DNA of 64,000 bases from Deinococcus deserti VCD115 (GTDB taxonomy: Bacteria > Deinococcota > Deinococci > Deinococcales > Deinococcaceae), in assembly GCF_000020685.1 (NCBI RefSeq), contig NC_012526.1:2086001-2150000 (forward strand), written 5' to 3'. The position numbers and the translations under genes were made by a program. A model generated the notes under the pieces. It had not been told where the DNA came from, did no database searches, and saw only the letters and a program-made list of their open reading frames with translations. The first letter of the stretch is position 1. Each line of letters begins with the position of its first letter. This document shows positions 54,168-63,118 of this stretch, piece by piece.

Positions 54168-55346
54168 ATGTCGAGTCTGTTTCAACGTCTACTCAACCCG
54201 CGCCCCAATGCTCTCGGTGTGGAAATCGGAACCAGCTCCATCAAAGTGGTGGCGCTGCGTCCTGGTTCACCACCTTCCCTCCAGCACGCCCTGATGGTTC
54301 CTACTCCCATTGGGAGCATGCGCGACGGTCTCGTCGTGGAACCGCAGGCGGTGGCCACAGAGCTTAAAAATCTGCTGGCCGAGCACCGGATCACCACCCG
54401 GCACGCGGTCACGGCGGTTCCCAACCAGGCAGCCGTGACCCGTAACATCATGGTGCCGAAGATGGACCGCAAGGACCTTCGGGAGGCCATTCGCTGGGAA
54501 GCAGAGCGTTACATTCCCTATCCCATCGATGAGGTCAGCCTGGACTTCGATCTGCTTGATGACCCGGACACGGTGCCTGATGACGGCCAGATGGAAGTGT
54601 TGATTGCCGCGGCACCGACTGAAGCTGTTGCGCGGCAGGTCGAGGTGCTGCGGCTGGCAGGTCTGGAGCCGACCGTCGTAGACCTCAAGAGCTTTGCGAC
54701 CCTGCGTGCGTTGCGCGGCAACCTGCTGGGCGAGCATCTCACGAAAAGCACCCTGACCGGCAGCAATTACACCGAATCCGGCGAGGTCGCCCTGGTCCTG
54801 GAGATCGGCGCCAGCAGCAGCGTCATCAATCTGGTGCGGGGTGAGCGGGTGCTGATGGCCCGCAACATCAATGTCTCAGCCGATGACTTCACGGCGGCAC
54901 TGCAAAAAGCCTTTGACCTGGACTTTACGGCAGCCGAGGAAGTCAAACTGGGGTACGCAACAGCCACCACTCCCACCGAAGACGAGGAAGATCTGCTGAA
55001 CTTCGATCAGTCACGCGAACAGTACAGCCCCGCCCGGGTGTTTGAAGTGGTGCGCCCGGTGCTGGGCGACCTGATTACCGAAATGCGCCGCAGCCTCGAG
55101 TTCTACCGCGTTCAGAGCGGTGATGTGGTTATCGACCGGACGTTCCTGGCCGGCGGCGGCGCCAAGATGCGTGGTCTGGCCGCCGCCATCAGCGACGCCC
55201 TGGGATTCCGGGTCGAGGTCGCCAGTCCCTGGCTGATCGTGCAGACGGATCAGGCCAACGTGGACACCGGCTATCTGCAGGCCAACGCCCCCGAGTTCAC
55301 GGTGCCGCTGGGCCTGGCCCTGCGGGGGGTGACTGGCCGTGGTTGA
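54168..55346 (+). CDS. pilM: type IV pilus assembly ATPase-like protein PilM
   Basis: Actin-like cytoplasmic protein of the type IV pilus and natural-transformation machinery, 392 residues. It binds the short N-terminal tail of PilN. The N-terminal phosphate motif is ALGVEIGTSSIKVVALRPG near residue 13, the second LVLEIGASSSVINLV near 208, and FLAGGGAKMRGLAAAI near 325 is the C-terminal nucleotide-binding loop. RWEAERYIPYPIDEVSLDF near 105 is a family hallmark. The ATG at 54168 has GGAGGG. It heads pilM-N-O-W-Q with stop/start overlaps throughout, so the five are one operon. Confidence 0.96.
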   Translation: MSSLFQRLLNPRPNALGVEIGTSSIKVVALRPGSPPSLQHALMVPTPIGSMRDGLVVEPQAVATELKNLLAEHRITTRHAVTAVPNQAAVTRNIMVPKMDRKDLREAIRWEAERYIPYPIDEVSLDFDLLDDPDTVPDDGQMEVLIAAAPTEAVARQVEVLRLAGLEPTVVDLKSFATLRALRGNLLGEHLTKSTLTGSNYTESGEVALVLEIGASSSVINLVRGERVLMARNINVSADDFTAALQKAFDLDFTAAEEVKLGYATATTPTEDEEDLLNFDQSREQYSPARVFEVVRPVLGDLITEMRRSLEFYRVQSGDVVIDRTFLAGGGAKMRGLAAAISDALGFRVEVASPWLIVQTDQANVDTGYLQANAPEFTVPLGLALRGVTGRG

Positions 55347-56016
55347 AATCAACCTGCTGCCCCAGCAATACCGCAGCCAGTCCGAACCCAGCGTCTGGCG
55401 CTACGCCACCTATGCGCTGCTGCCCCTGACCCTGGCAGCCATCGCAATTCCCGAGGCCATGACCGCCAGCACCATCCGCGATCTGCGCTCGCAACTCGAC
55501 CAGCTCAACGGCGAGATCATGGCGCTGGAACCGGCCAAACGTGAGTTCGATGCCCTGAACCAGGAACGCACGGCCCTCGAGCAGGTTACGGCAGTGGCCG
55601 GCCAGCTCCGCGACCAGAAAACCTACTGGTCCAACGACATCGCGGCGTTCAGCGCCGAACTTCCCACCAGCAGCGGGGTGTCGGTCAAGAGCATGAGCGT
55701 CCGCCCGGTGGACGCCACCGCCCTGTCCACCCAGCAACAGGGAGGCGTGTATGTCGGCAAGAATGTCGTGCGTGAGTTTGATCTGTCCGGCACGGCCAGC
55801 AGCCAGCAGGCGGTGGTGAACTTCCTGAACACCTTCGAGAACAGTCCTAACTTCGGCGTCAATTTCAAGAATCTGCAGCGCGAGGAAGAAAGCGGCCAGT
55901 ACACCTTTGCCGCCACGGTCGGGATCGTTGGCAAGCCGCCAGCCGCTGCTCCGACCACTACCACTGCAGCGCCTGCCGCCCCGACCAGCCCAGGAGGCAC
56001 CAGCGGTGTTCAGTAA
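55339..56016 (+). CDS. pilN: type IV pilus alignment protein PilN
   Basis: 225-residue inner-membrane protein. It begins with the PilM-binding motif VEINLLPQQYR, then one membrane helix (LLPLTLAAIAIPEAMTA, about residues 27-45) and a coiled coil (IRDLRSQLDQLNGEIMALE). A periplasmic ferredoxin-like domain follows. The last 25 residues are Ala/Thr/Pro-rich (AAPTTTTAAPAAPTSPGG). The GTG start overlaps the pilM stop by 8 bp. It forms a heterodimer with PilO linking the cytoplasmic motor to the outer-membrane secretin; this is family knowledge. Confidence 0.94.
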   Translation: MVEINLLPQQYRSQSEPSVWRYATYALLPLTLAAIAIPEAMTASTIRDLRSQLDQLNGEIMALEPAKREFDALNQERTALEQVTAVAGQLRDQKTYWSNDIAAFSAELPTSSGVSVKSMSVRPVDATALSTQQQGGVYVGKNVVREFDLSGTASSQQAVVNFLNTFENSPNFGVNFKNLQREEESGQYTFAATVGIVGKPPAAAPTTTTAAPAAPTSPGGTSGVQ

Positions 56017-56668
56017 GCTCGCTCCCCGCAATCTTTTTGTGCTCATGCTGGGGCTTGCTCTAGCTGTGATCGCCATGTGGTATACCTTCCGCTTCCAGCC
56101 GCGCCAGCAGGAAATCAGCCTGCTGCGCGCCGACCTGGATACCGCCCAGACCCGCGTGGCCCAGCTGCGCTCGGCAGCGGCGCAGCTTCCGGAACTGCGG
56201 AAAACTGTCGAGCGGCTGAAGGTCGAGCAGGCCGAGTTCGTGCGCGCGCTGCCCCAGACCGCCAACTTCGGCACCGTGCTTGACGAGGTCCGCCGTACCA
56301 CAGCGGCGACCGGCGCCGACATGTCCACCTTCAGTGTTCAGAGTGGCAACACGGCGGGGCTTCCTGCCGGCGTGCGGCCGATCGGACTGAACCTGAGCGT
56401 GAGCGGAACTTTCGCAGAACTGTTCCAGACCCTGCGTGCCCTGGAGACCATGGGCCGCTTTACCAATGTGAACACGATCGCCCTGCAACTGCCTCAGGCC
56501 GACAGCTTCAACCCCAACCTGGAAAGCACCATGGCCCTGACGGTCTACACCTTTGATCCTGCACAGGCCACACCCGGTGCGGCTGGCGATACCCCCGGCG
56601 CGCCGCCAGCAGCCCCTGCGGCGCCCGCCAGCCCGCCCGCCGGCGGCACCTCAGGAGGCACCCAGTGA
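56006..56668 (+). CDS. pilO: type IV pilus alignment protein PilO
   Basis: 220 residues with the same layout as PilN. A membrane helix (LFVLMLGLALAVIAMWYTF, about residues 9-28) is followed by a coiled coil (LDTAQTRVAQLRSAAAQLPE) and a periplasmic domain ending near 190. The C-terminal tail is Ala/Pro/Gly-rich (GAPPAAPAAPASPPAGG). The GTG at 56006 has AGGAGG upstream and overlaps the pilN stop by 11 bp; the earlier ATG in this frame lies inside pilN. Its own stop overlaps the next GTG, keeping the operon tightly coupled. Confidence 0.93.
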   Translation: MFSKLAPRNLFVLMLGLALAVIAMWYTFRFQPRQQEISLLRADLDTAQTRVAQLRSAAAQLPELRKTVERLKVEQAEFVRALPQTANFGTVLDEVRRTTAATGADMSTFSVQSGNTAGLPAGVRPIGLNLSVSGTFAELFQTLRALETMGRFTNVNTIALQLPQADSFNPNLESTMALTVYTFDPAQATPGAAGDTPGAPPAAPAAPASPPAGGTSGGTQ

Positions 56669-57981
56669 CCCCGCGCGCGCCCGTGAAACTCTCCCGCGAA
56701 ATGAAGCTGCTGCTGCTGCTGCTGCTGATGGTCGCCCTGATCGGTCTGTGGTACGTGTGGACCAGCAACCGCAGTGCGGACGAGTCCACCGTATCCACCA
56801 CGACCAGCACCACGGAAACGTCTGAAGGCAGCGCGTCCACGGAAAGCACCAGCAGCGAAGCGGCGCAGGGCGGCGCCGCCACAGGTTCCGAAACCGGAGC
56901 AGCCACGCCAGAAAACGCTCCGCTGGGGGTCAGCCCGGACGGACCAGTAGATGTGGAAGTCATCCCGCCGTTCCCTGTACAGGTGGGCAGCAGTGCGCAG
57001 ACAGATGTGCCGGTGGTGCCCAAGGGAATCAATCCGGATACGGCGCTGGCAGGCCTTCCAAGCAGCAACCCCTTCCGGCCCCTTCGGCTGGACCCACGGG
57101 ATTCGGGCACTACAGCAAGCGCCACGCCCGCCCAGGCCACCCAGAACAACACGGCGCAGGCTCCCGACAATCTGGAGCTTAATCCGCCGGTCAATCCAGC
57201 AAGGGGTCCGGTCAGCACAGGCAACGCAGCAGGCAGCGACATCTCCTCTGGCCCAGTTGCGATCACTCCAATCCCAGGCGCAGGCGGCGCTGTGAGTGTG
57301 CCCTCCGCGTCGGTCAGTGGTGGAGCACTGCCCACACCAATCATCCCCGGGGCCGACGGCAGCACAGGCTCCGCCGGAGGAGTTTCTGTACCCGGCGTGG
57401 CTGTGACGCCTCTGCCCACCTCCAGTGCAACAGTCCGCCCGCCTTCAGTAACGGTTCGTCCGCCCTCAGTGACGGGGAACCCGTCGGCCGGCAACTCGGT
57501 GGCTGTCAGCCCACCTGCCGTCGTGACGCCACCTGCAGTCAAACCTCCAGTTGCTGGAGTGCGGGTGCCCAGCGTGCCCACAGTACCCGGTGCCTTCAGC
57601 AGCACATCTACGGGTCCTGGCGGAGTCGCTGGACAGAACGGCGCCGCAGCTGGTGGTGTGGCGGGCACCGACGGCGCAGGCAACGTCCCGGCGACCACCA
57701 CTCCTCAGGTCATCACCGAGCTGGGAGCAGCATCCGGCGCAGCCCCCATGACGGCCGCAAGTGAACTCGATCAGCTGGTACAGACTCAGGATCTGGCGTT
57801 CAATGCAGTGGTTCTGGGTCCGGTGAATACAGCCATCTTCCGCAGCCGTAACGGCTTCCTGGTGGTATCGGTCGGCCAGAAACTGCCAGACACCGACGTC
57901 ACCGTGAAGGAAGTCAGCGCGGACAGCGCCACGCTGGCACTGGGCAACGAAACCAAAATTCTTGAACTGGACAAAAGGTGA
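56665..57981 (+). CDS. pilW: PilW/PilP-like pilus protein with long low-complexity linker
   Basis: 438 residues at the place of Thermus pilW (between pilO and pilQ). A membrane helix (LLLLLLLMVALIGLWYVW, about residues 14-31) is followed by some 310 residues of Ser/Thr-, then Gly/Pro/Val-rich low-complexity sequence without cysteines. The last 70 residues form a compact PilP-like beta domain (FLVVSVGQKLPDTDVTVKEV), the part that would contact the secretin. The symbol follows gene order as in Thermus thermophilus; sequence similarity to PilW could not be tested. The GTG start overlaps the pilO stop and has AGGAGG. Confidence 0.75.
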   Translation: MTPRAPVKLSREMKLLLLLLLMVALIGLWYVWTSNRSADESTVSTTTSTTETSEGSASTESTSSEAAQGGAATGSETGAATPENAPLGVSPDGPVDVEVIPPFPVQVGSSAQTDVPVVPKGINPDTALAGLPSSNPFRPLRLDPRDSGTTASATPAQATQNNTAQAPDNLELNPPVNPARGPVSTGNAAGSDISSGPVAITPIPGAGGAVSVPSASVSGGALPTPIIPGADGSTGSAGGVSVPGVAVTPLPTSSATVRPPSVTVRPPSVTGNPSAGNSVAVSPPAVVTPPAVKPPVAGVRVPSVPTVPGAFSSTSTGPGGVAGQNGAAAGGVAGTDGAGNVPATTTPQVITELGAASGAAPMTAASELDQLVQTQDLAFNAVVLGPVNTAIFRSRNGFLVVSVGQKLPDTDVTVKEVSADSATLALGNETKILELDKR

Positions 57982-57984
57982 GCC

Positions 57985-60057
57985 ATGACTAAACGCCACG
58001 CCCTTCTCCTGACCGCCCTGCTCGGCATGGCCGCCGCGCACACCGCTTCGGCCCAGACGGCCACCCCAGCCCAGACCACGACCGCTACCGCTGCGGCAGA
58101 CCCCCAGTTGTCCCGCGCGAATGTCACGGTGGAAATCGGTCGCTACGGCGGGCCGCTTTCCAGCCTGCTGGCCGCGATTGCCAAGGCTGCCGGCTACGGA
58201 CTGATTCTCGATGCCAACGTGGACAGCCTGCAAAGTGCCGCAAGTGCAGTTACAGTTGCGCCAGCTACCGGCACCACGCCAAGTGCAACCACTGCGGCTG
58301 AGTCCACGAGGCCCATCGTCTATTCGTTCCAGAACAAGCCCTTTAACGAGGTTTGGCCGCTGCTGATGGACGTGTATGGCCTGAGCTACGAGGTTGTGCA
58401 GCTCGGCGGACAGCCGGTGCTGCGTGTTGGCAACACCCCCATTCAGCGCATCGTGGCGCTCAGGAACGCAGACGCCACCCAGGCAGCCAATCAGGTCAAG
58501 CTGTTCTTCGGAACACCGACCTACAGCGAAACACCCCAGCGCGATGCCCAGGGCAACACCACCGGCGTTACGCGGGCACTGGTTGACGTCAAGCTCGACT
58601 CTCCGACGCTGCGCGTGGTTCCAGATGTACGCAGCAACAGTGTGATCGTGCGTGGCACGAACAAGGAAGTGGCTGAGGTCGAGCGTCTCCTGGCACAGCT
58701 CGACCGCCCTGGCGCAGCGACAACCACCGCTGGCACAGCCTCCATGGCTGAAGTGCAGACTGTACAGCGCGTCTACACGGTCAAGGGTCAGCAGGCGGAT
58801 ATCACCGCGCTGCTGGCCGCCCAGTATCCGGGGCTGAAGGTGACTGCTGTCGGACAGACCGGTCAGCTGGTTATCACGGGGCCTCAGAACCAGCTCGACG
58901 CTGCTCTGACGCTGCTGGGTCAGGTTGACCGGCCGACGCCGCCCGTGGTTGTAGTAAAAGACCAGACGGTGCAACGGGTGTTTACCCTGGTGAACTCCAG
59001 CGCTGAGGAGGTCAAGGCTACGCTGGAAGGCACCCTGTCGCGGGATCTGAGCACAAACACCGGCAGCAATCTGGTCCCGAACGCGACACTGATCAACCCA
59101 CTGACCGGTCAGCCCTACACCACTGGCCCTCTGGCCAATGTTCCGGTGAGTGCGGCTGCAGCAGCTCCAGGTGCAGCACCCGCAACGACGGGCGCCGCTG
59201 CCCCCAGCACCCCCGCTGCAGCCACGGCGGTATCGATCATCGCCGACAAGCGCACCAACACCCTGATCGTGCGCGGCACGGCTGAACAGGTCGCCCAGGT
59301 GGCTGAGCTGATTCCTCAGCTCGACAGCCGCGTGCCCCAGATCAACGTGCAGGTCCGGATTCAGGAAATCACCGAGTCGGCTGCCCGCAGCCTGGGCGTG
59401 AACCTCAAAGCCGGATTTGGAGGCTTCAACGTCTCGACGGGGGCAGGTGGCCTGAGCGCTGCGTTTGATCCTACCCAGAGCCTCGTGGGCTTCAACCTGG
59501 GCGCCACGCTCAACACCCTGCAGAACCAGGGCCTGAGCAAGAGCATTTACGACGGCACCATCACCATGCAAAGCGGTCAGCGTGCGCTGGGCAGTACGAC
59601 CGACGCGCAGAACGCCTCGAGCACGGCAGCCGCCAGCATCAAGAGCGGTGGGCGTCTGGAAATCAATATTCCCTCTCAGGCAGCCAACGTGCCGGCCATT
59701 CAGCGCCAGATCGACTACGGCGTCAACCTGGACTTCTTCAGCCCCCAGGTCGCGCCCGACGGCACGATCACCCTGCGTGTGCGCGGACAGGTCAATGATC
59801 TGCAGACTGCGATCAACGCCAGCACCATTCCCAACCTGCTGCAGTTCACCAACAGCGAAGCGCAGACCACACTGACCTTCAAGAATGGAGAGACGCTGCT
59901 GCTGAGCGGCCTGCTGGCGACCAAGGAGTCCAGCACCAACTCCGGTGTGCCCTTCCTGTCAAGCATTCCTGTGGTGGGCGCGCTGTTCGGGCAGCAGACC
60001 ACCCGGAGCCAGAAGACTCAACTGCTGGTGGTCATCACCGGCAACGTCCTGCGCTAA
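57985..60057 (+). CDS. pilQ: type IV pilus secretin PilQ
   Basis: Outer-membrane secretin through which the pilus and, in competence, DNA pass. 690 residues. A signal peptide ends near AHTASAQT. An STN/N0-like domain (LLAAIAKAAGYGLILDANVD) follows. N1-type domains recur near residues 155-235, 252-312 and 325-445 (RSNSVIVRGTNKEVAEVERL, TNTLIVRGTAEQVAQVAELI), separated by an Ala/Pro-rich linker. The C-terminal secretin barrel (about 445-690) has GVPFLSSIPVVGALFG. It is coupled to the upstream genes, three bases after the pilW stop, and ends at a strong terminator. Confidence 0.95.
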   Translation: MTKRHALLLTALLGMAAAHTASAQTATPAQTTTATAAADPQLSRANVTVEIGRYGGPLSSLLAAIAKAAGYGLILDANVDSLQSAASAVTVAPATGTTPSATTAAESTRPIVYSFQNKPFNEVWPLLMDVYGLSYEVVQLGGQPVLRVGNTPIQRIVALRNADATQAANQVKLFFGTPTYSETPQRDAQGNTTGVTRALVDVKLDSPTLRVVPDVRSNSVIVRGTNKEVAEVERLLAQLDRPGAATTTAGTASMAEVQTVQRVYTVKGQQADITALLAAQYPGLKVTAVGQTGQLVITGPQNQLDAALTLLGQVDRPTPPVVVVKDQTVQRVFTLVNSSAEEVKATLEGTLSRDLSTNTGSNLVPNATLINPLTGQPYTTGPLANVPVSAAAAAPGAAPATTGAAAPSTPAAATAVSIIADKRTNTLIVRGTAEQVAQVAELIPQLDSRVPQINVQVRIQEITESAARSLGVNLKAGFGGFNVSTGAGGLSAAFDPTQSLVGFNLGATLNTLQNQGLSKSIYDGTITMQSGQRALGSTTDAQNASSTAAASIKSGGRLEINIPSQAANVPAIQRQIDYGVNLDFFSPQVAPDGTITLRVRGQVNDLQTAINASTIPNLLQFTNSEAQTTLTFKNGETLLLSGLLATKESSTNSGVPFLSSIPVVGALFGQQTTRSQKTQLLVVITGNVLR

Positions 60058-60073
60058 ACACCCCGGCTTTTCC

Positions 60074-60099
60074 AGGCGTCCCCCATACGGGGGGCGCCT
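60074..60099 (+). terminator. terminator of the pil operon
   Basis: 11-bp stem (60074-60084 with 60089-60099, one G-T pair), ATAC loop, then TTGTTT. Confidence 0.85.
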
Positions 60100-60139
60100 T
60101 TGTTTGGTCAGGAACGCCGGACGCAGACCCGGAAGCCGC

Positions 60140-60145
60140 TAGAGT
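60140..60145 (+). promoter_or_regulatory. leaderless-type -10 of aroC
   Basis: TAGAGT, seven bases before the ATG at 60153. The intervening bases (CTGGAG) also resemble a Shine-Dalgarno. Confidence 0.5.
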
Positions 60146-60152
60146 CCTGGAG

Positions 60153-61301
60153 ATGAGGTACTTGACCGCCGGGGAGTCACACGGGCCGCAATTGACGGCC
60201 ATTATTGAGGGGCTGCCCTCTCAGGTTCCACTGGGCAAGGGTGACATCGACCCCTGGCTGCGGCGCCGGCAGGGCGGCTATGGCCGCGGCCGGCGCATGG
60301 TCATCGAGACGGATGAGGCTGAAATTCTCAGTGGGGTGCGCGCGGGACGCACCACCGGCGCCCCGGTTACCCTGGTGATTGCCAACAAGGACCACCGTAA
60401 CTGGACCGAGATCATGTCGCCGGAACCCGGCGGCGAGCCCCGGAAGAAGGCCCTGACCGATGCGCGGCCTGGACACGCTGACCTGACTGGCGGCATCAAG
60501 TACCGCCACAAGGACCTGCGTGATGTGCTGGAACGCGCCAGTGCCCGCGAAACGGCCGCCCGCGTGGCGGTGGGCAGCGTGGCCTTGAAGCTGCTTTCGG
60601 AACTGGGGATCGAAGGAGCCAACTACGTGGCCAGCCTGGCAGGTATCGAGACCGGGCAGGCATTCTCCTGGGACGCTCTGGACGCCATTGAGGACTCGGA
60701 TCTGCGCACCCCGGACGCAGACGCTGCCGCCCGGATGCGCGAGCGCATCGACCAGGCCAAGAAGGACGGCGATACGCTCGGCGGGATTCTGGAGGTCCGT
60801 TTCCGTGGGCTTCCGGTGGGACTGGGCAGCTTCGTGCACTGGGACCGCAAACTCGATGGCCGCATCGCCCAGGCCTGCCTGAGTGTGCAGGCCATGAAGG
60901 GCGTCGAGATCGGCCGGGCCTTTGAAAACGCGGTGCGCCCTGGCAGCAACGTGCATGACGCCATCCATTACCGCGAGGGCACCTACGCCCGCGACACCAA
61001 TGGCGCAGGTGGCCTGGAAGCCGGCATGACCAACGGTGAGGAGCTGATCGTGCGGGTGGCCATGAAGCCCATCGCCACCCTGATGAAGCCTCTGCCCACC
61101 GTGAATGTGGTCACGCACGCACCCTCCGACGCAGCGCGTGAGCGCAGTGACACCACTGCCGTGCCGGCCGCCGGCGTGATCCTGCAGTGCGTGATCGGCT
61201 GGGTGGTGGCCGAGGCCGTTCTGGAAAAATTTGGCGGCGATACCTTGCCGGAACTGCAGGAGCGTGTCGCCCAGTCACGGACTTTTGCACGCGACTACTG
61301 A
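60153..61301 (+). CDS. aroC: chorismate synthase
   Basis: Last shikimate-pathway enzyme, converting EPSP to chorismate with reduced FMN. 382 residues. All three family signatures are present: TAGESHGPQLTAIIEGLPS near residue 5, RRQGGYGRGRRM near 40, and RPGHADLTGGIKY with ERASARETAARVAVG near 110-135. The C-terminus has RSDTTAVPAAGVI near 330. First of four aro genes after the pil operon. It has its own TAGAGT promoter 40 bases beyond the pil terminator, so it need not be co-transcribed with pilQ. Confidence 0.97.
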   Translation: MRYLTAGESHGPQLTAIIEGLPSQVPLGKGDIDPWLRRRQGGYGRGRRMVIETDEAEILSGVRAGRTTGAPVTLVIANKDHRNWTEIMSPEPGGEPRKKALTDARPGHADLTGGIKYRHKDLRDVLERASARETAARVAVGSVALKLLSELGIEGANYVASLAGIETGQAFSWDALDAIEDSDLRTPDADAAARMRERIDQAKKDGDTLGGILEVRFRGLPVGLGSFVHWDRKLDGRIAQACLSVQAMKGVEIGRAFENAVRPGSNVHDAIHYREGTYARDTNGAGGLEAGMTNGEELIVRVAMKPIATLMKPLPTVNVVTHAPSDAARERSDTTAVPAAGVILQCVIGWVVAEAVLEKFGGDTLPELQERVAQSRTFARDY

Positions 61302-61424
61302 CCACGGAAGCGGCGCCTTGAGCTTCTGGACCGAACAGCTGGAACAGTGCCTGCGCGCCGAGCTCGACGGCGGTGCGGGGCCGCTGCAAGGTGCGTTGGT
61401 TACGCCGCCAGACGTGAATTCCCG

Positions 61425-61430
61425 TACACT
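61425..61430 (+). promoter_or_regulatory. leaderless-type -10 of aroK
   Basis: TACACT, seven bases before the ATG at 61438. Confidence 0.6.
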
Positions 61431-61437
61431 AGGCCCC

Positions 61438-62037
61438 ATGTTCACTGCGGGCCTGATTGAACGCCCCGTCAGCTGGGTTGCGCTGGCAGGCTTCATGGGG
61501 ACCGGGAAAAGCCGGATCGGCTGGGAACTCTCCCGGGCTCTGGCCATGCATTTCGTGGATACCGACAAGTTGATCACGCGGGTCGTGGGCAAGAGCATCC
61601 CCGAGGTGTTCGCGGAGGAAGGCGAAGGGTATTTCCGCTCCTGCGAGCAGGAGGTGGTGCGCCGGGTGACCCGCCTGGAGCACGCGGTGATCAGCCTGGG
61701 CGGCGGGACCTTTATTCACGAGGAAAACCGGCGCATTCTGCTGGAGCGTGGGCCCGTAGTTGTGCTGTGGGCTACACCGGAGACGGTCTATCAGCGCACC
61801 CGTCACAGTGACCGCCCACTGCTGGCCAGCGACGACCCGCTGTCGCGGATCCGCCACCTGATGGACGAGCGCGAGCCGGTCTACAAGCAGGGCACCATCC
61901 ATGTGCATAGTGACGGCCGTCCCAGCGAGGAAATTGTCGAGGAGATCGTGGAGCGTCTCTGGGCCTGGTCAGATACCCAGCACGCCTGGGCAGAGCGGAG
62001 CAGCCTGCTGGGAGGCGGTGACCGTGCGTCAGATTGA
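61438..62037 (+). CDS. aroK: shikimate kinase
   Basis: Phosphorylates shikimate with ATP; 199 residues from the ATG at 61438. P-loop [18 protein letters not shown] near residue 18, FVDTDKLI near 40 and [10 protein letters not shown] near 85 are the canonical elements, with RPLLASDDP forming the lid region. The TACACT box seven bases upstream supports this start. The frame also stays open upstream to a TTG at 61318, and the 40 extra codons read like coding sequence (GALVTPPDVNSRTLGP), so a longer N-terminus is possible. It overlaps aroB by 14 bp. Confidence 0.93.
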   Translation: MFTAGLIERPVSWVALAGFMGTGKSRIGWELSRALAMHFVDTDKLITRVVGKSIPEVFAEEGEGYFRSCEQEVVRRVTRLEHAVISLGGGTFIHEENRRILLERGPVVVLWATPETVYQRTRHSDRPLLASDDPLSRIRHLMDEREPVYKQGTIHVHSDGRPSEEIVEEIVERLWAWSDTQHAWAERSSLLGGGDRASD

Positions 62038-63109
62038 AGTTGCCGGGTCACCGCCTTACACCGTGCAGGTGGGTCCGGGGCTGCTGGATCAGGTGGCCGT
62101 ATCCCAGCGTCAGATTGCCCTGATCTACCCGGAAGACCTGCCGGCCGAATTCGTGGAACGGGTTCAGCGCCGCCTCTCCCCCACCGTGACGGTGGCTGTA
62201 CCGGCGCGTGACGACTGCAAGACGCTGGAGGTGATGGCCAGGGTGCTCTCACGACTGGCCCAGGCCAACCTGCCTCGTGACGGCGCTGTGGTTGGCCTGG
62301 GCGGCGGCGCGGCGACGGACCTGGCAGGGTTCGTGGCAGCCAGCTACCTGCGGGGCGTGGCCTTCTACACCATGCCGACCACGCTGCTGGGCATGGTGGA
62401 CGCGGCAGTCGGTGGCAAGACCGGCGTGAACCTGCCGGAAGGCAAGAATCTGGTCGGGGCATTCTGGCCCCCGGCAGCTGTGTGGTGCGATACCGACACG
62501 CTGGCCACCCTGCCCCCGGCTGTGTTCCGGGAGGGCGCCGCCGAGGCCTTCAAGCATGGGCTGATCAGCGACCCCAGCCTGCTGGACCGGGTGGTGCATC
62601 CGGATTTCCGTCCTGACGGGCCGCTGCTGGAAGACACCCTGGCTGACGCCATTGCAGTCAAGGCCGGCGTGGTCAGCCGTGACCTGACCGAGCAGGGGGA
62701 ACGCGCCTTCCTGAACTTCGGTCATACCCTGGCTCACGCGCTGGAGGCAGTCACCCAGCATGGCATTCCTCATGGGGAAGCTGTGGCGTACGGGATGCAC
62801 TATGCCGCGCGTTTGAGCCGGGCCGTGTATGGATCAGGGGCTGAGCACCTGCCTGCCTCTACCTTGAATTTCCTGCGCTGGCAGCAGCCTCCGCCCCTGC
62901 CTGAACTGCACTTTGACGACCTGAACGCCTTTATGGCACGCGACAAGAAAGCCGATTCCGAAGGAGTCCGGTTTGTGCTGCTGCGTGCCCTGGCCCAGCC
63001 GGAACTGACGCGGGTACCGGAAGCAGTGCTGCGCGCTGAGTTCGGGGGCTGGCTTGCCGACATCCGTTCTCCTGTCAAAGTGGCTTCTGCAACAGTTCAG
63101 CCCAGCTAG
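62024..63109 (+). CDS. aroB: 3-dehydroquinate synthase
   Basis: NAD- and metal-dependent enzyme making 3-dehydroquinate from DAHP, the second shikimate-pathway step. 361 residues. NAD-site motif [20 protein letters not shown] near residue 87 and [19 protein letters not shown] near 117 are clear. Metal ligands follow: Glu in [12 protein letters not shown] near 170, and His in [12 protein letters not shown] near 233 and [13 protein letters not shown] near 247. The start is a GTG at 62024 with GGAGG, overlapping the aroK stop by 14 bp. Its TAG stop codon is also the first half of the aroQ -10 box. Confidence 0.96.
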   Translation: MRQIEVAGSPPYTVQVGPGLLDQVAVSQRQIALIYPEDLPAEFVERVQRRLSPTVTVAVPARDDCKTLEVMARVLSRLAQANLPRDGAVVGLGGGAATDLAGFVAASYLRGVAFYTMPTTLLGMVDAAVGGKTGVNLPEGKNLVGAFWPPAAVWCDTDTLATLPPAVFREGAAEAFKHGLISDPSLLDRVVHPDFRPDGPLLEDTLADAIAVKAGVVSRDLTEQGERAFLNFGHTLAHALEAVTQHGIPHGEAVAYGMHYAARLSRAVYGSGAEHLPASTLNFLRWQQPPPLPELHFDDLNAFMARDKKADSEGVRFVLLRALAQPELTRVPEAVLRAEFGGWLADIRSPVKVASATVQPS

Positions 63110-63112
63110 ACT
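63107..63112 (+). promoter_or_regulatory. leaderless-type -10 of aroQ, containing the aroB stop codon
   Basis: TAGACT, six bases before the ATG at 63119. Its first three bases are the aroB stop codon TAG. Confidence 0.65.
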
Positions 63113-63118
63113 GCTCTC

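Noticed and set aside
57466..59571. 701-codon frame antisense to pilW-pilQ
   Set aside because: Same shadow effect; the pilQ and pilW motifs on the plus strand are clear.
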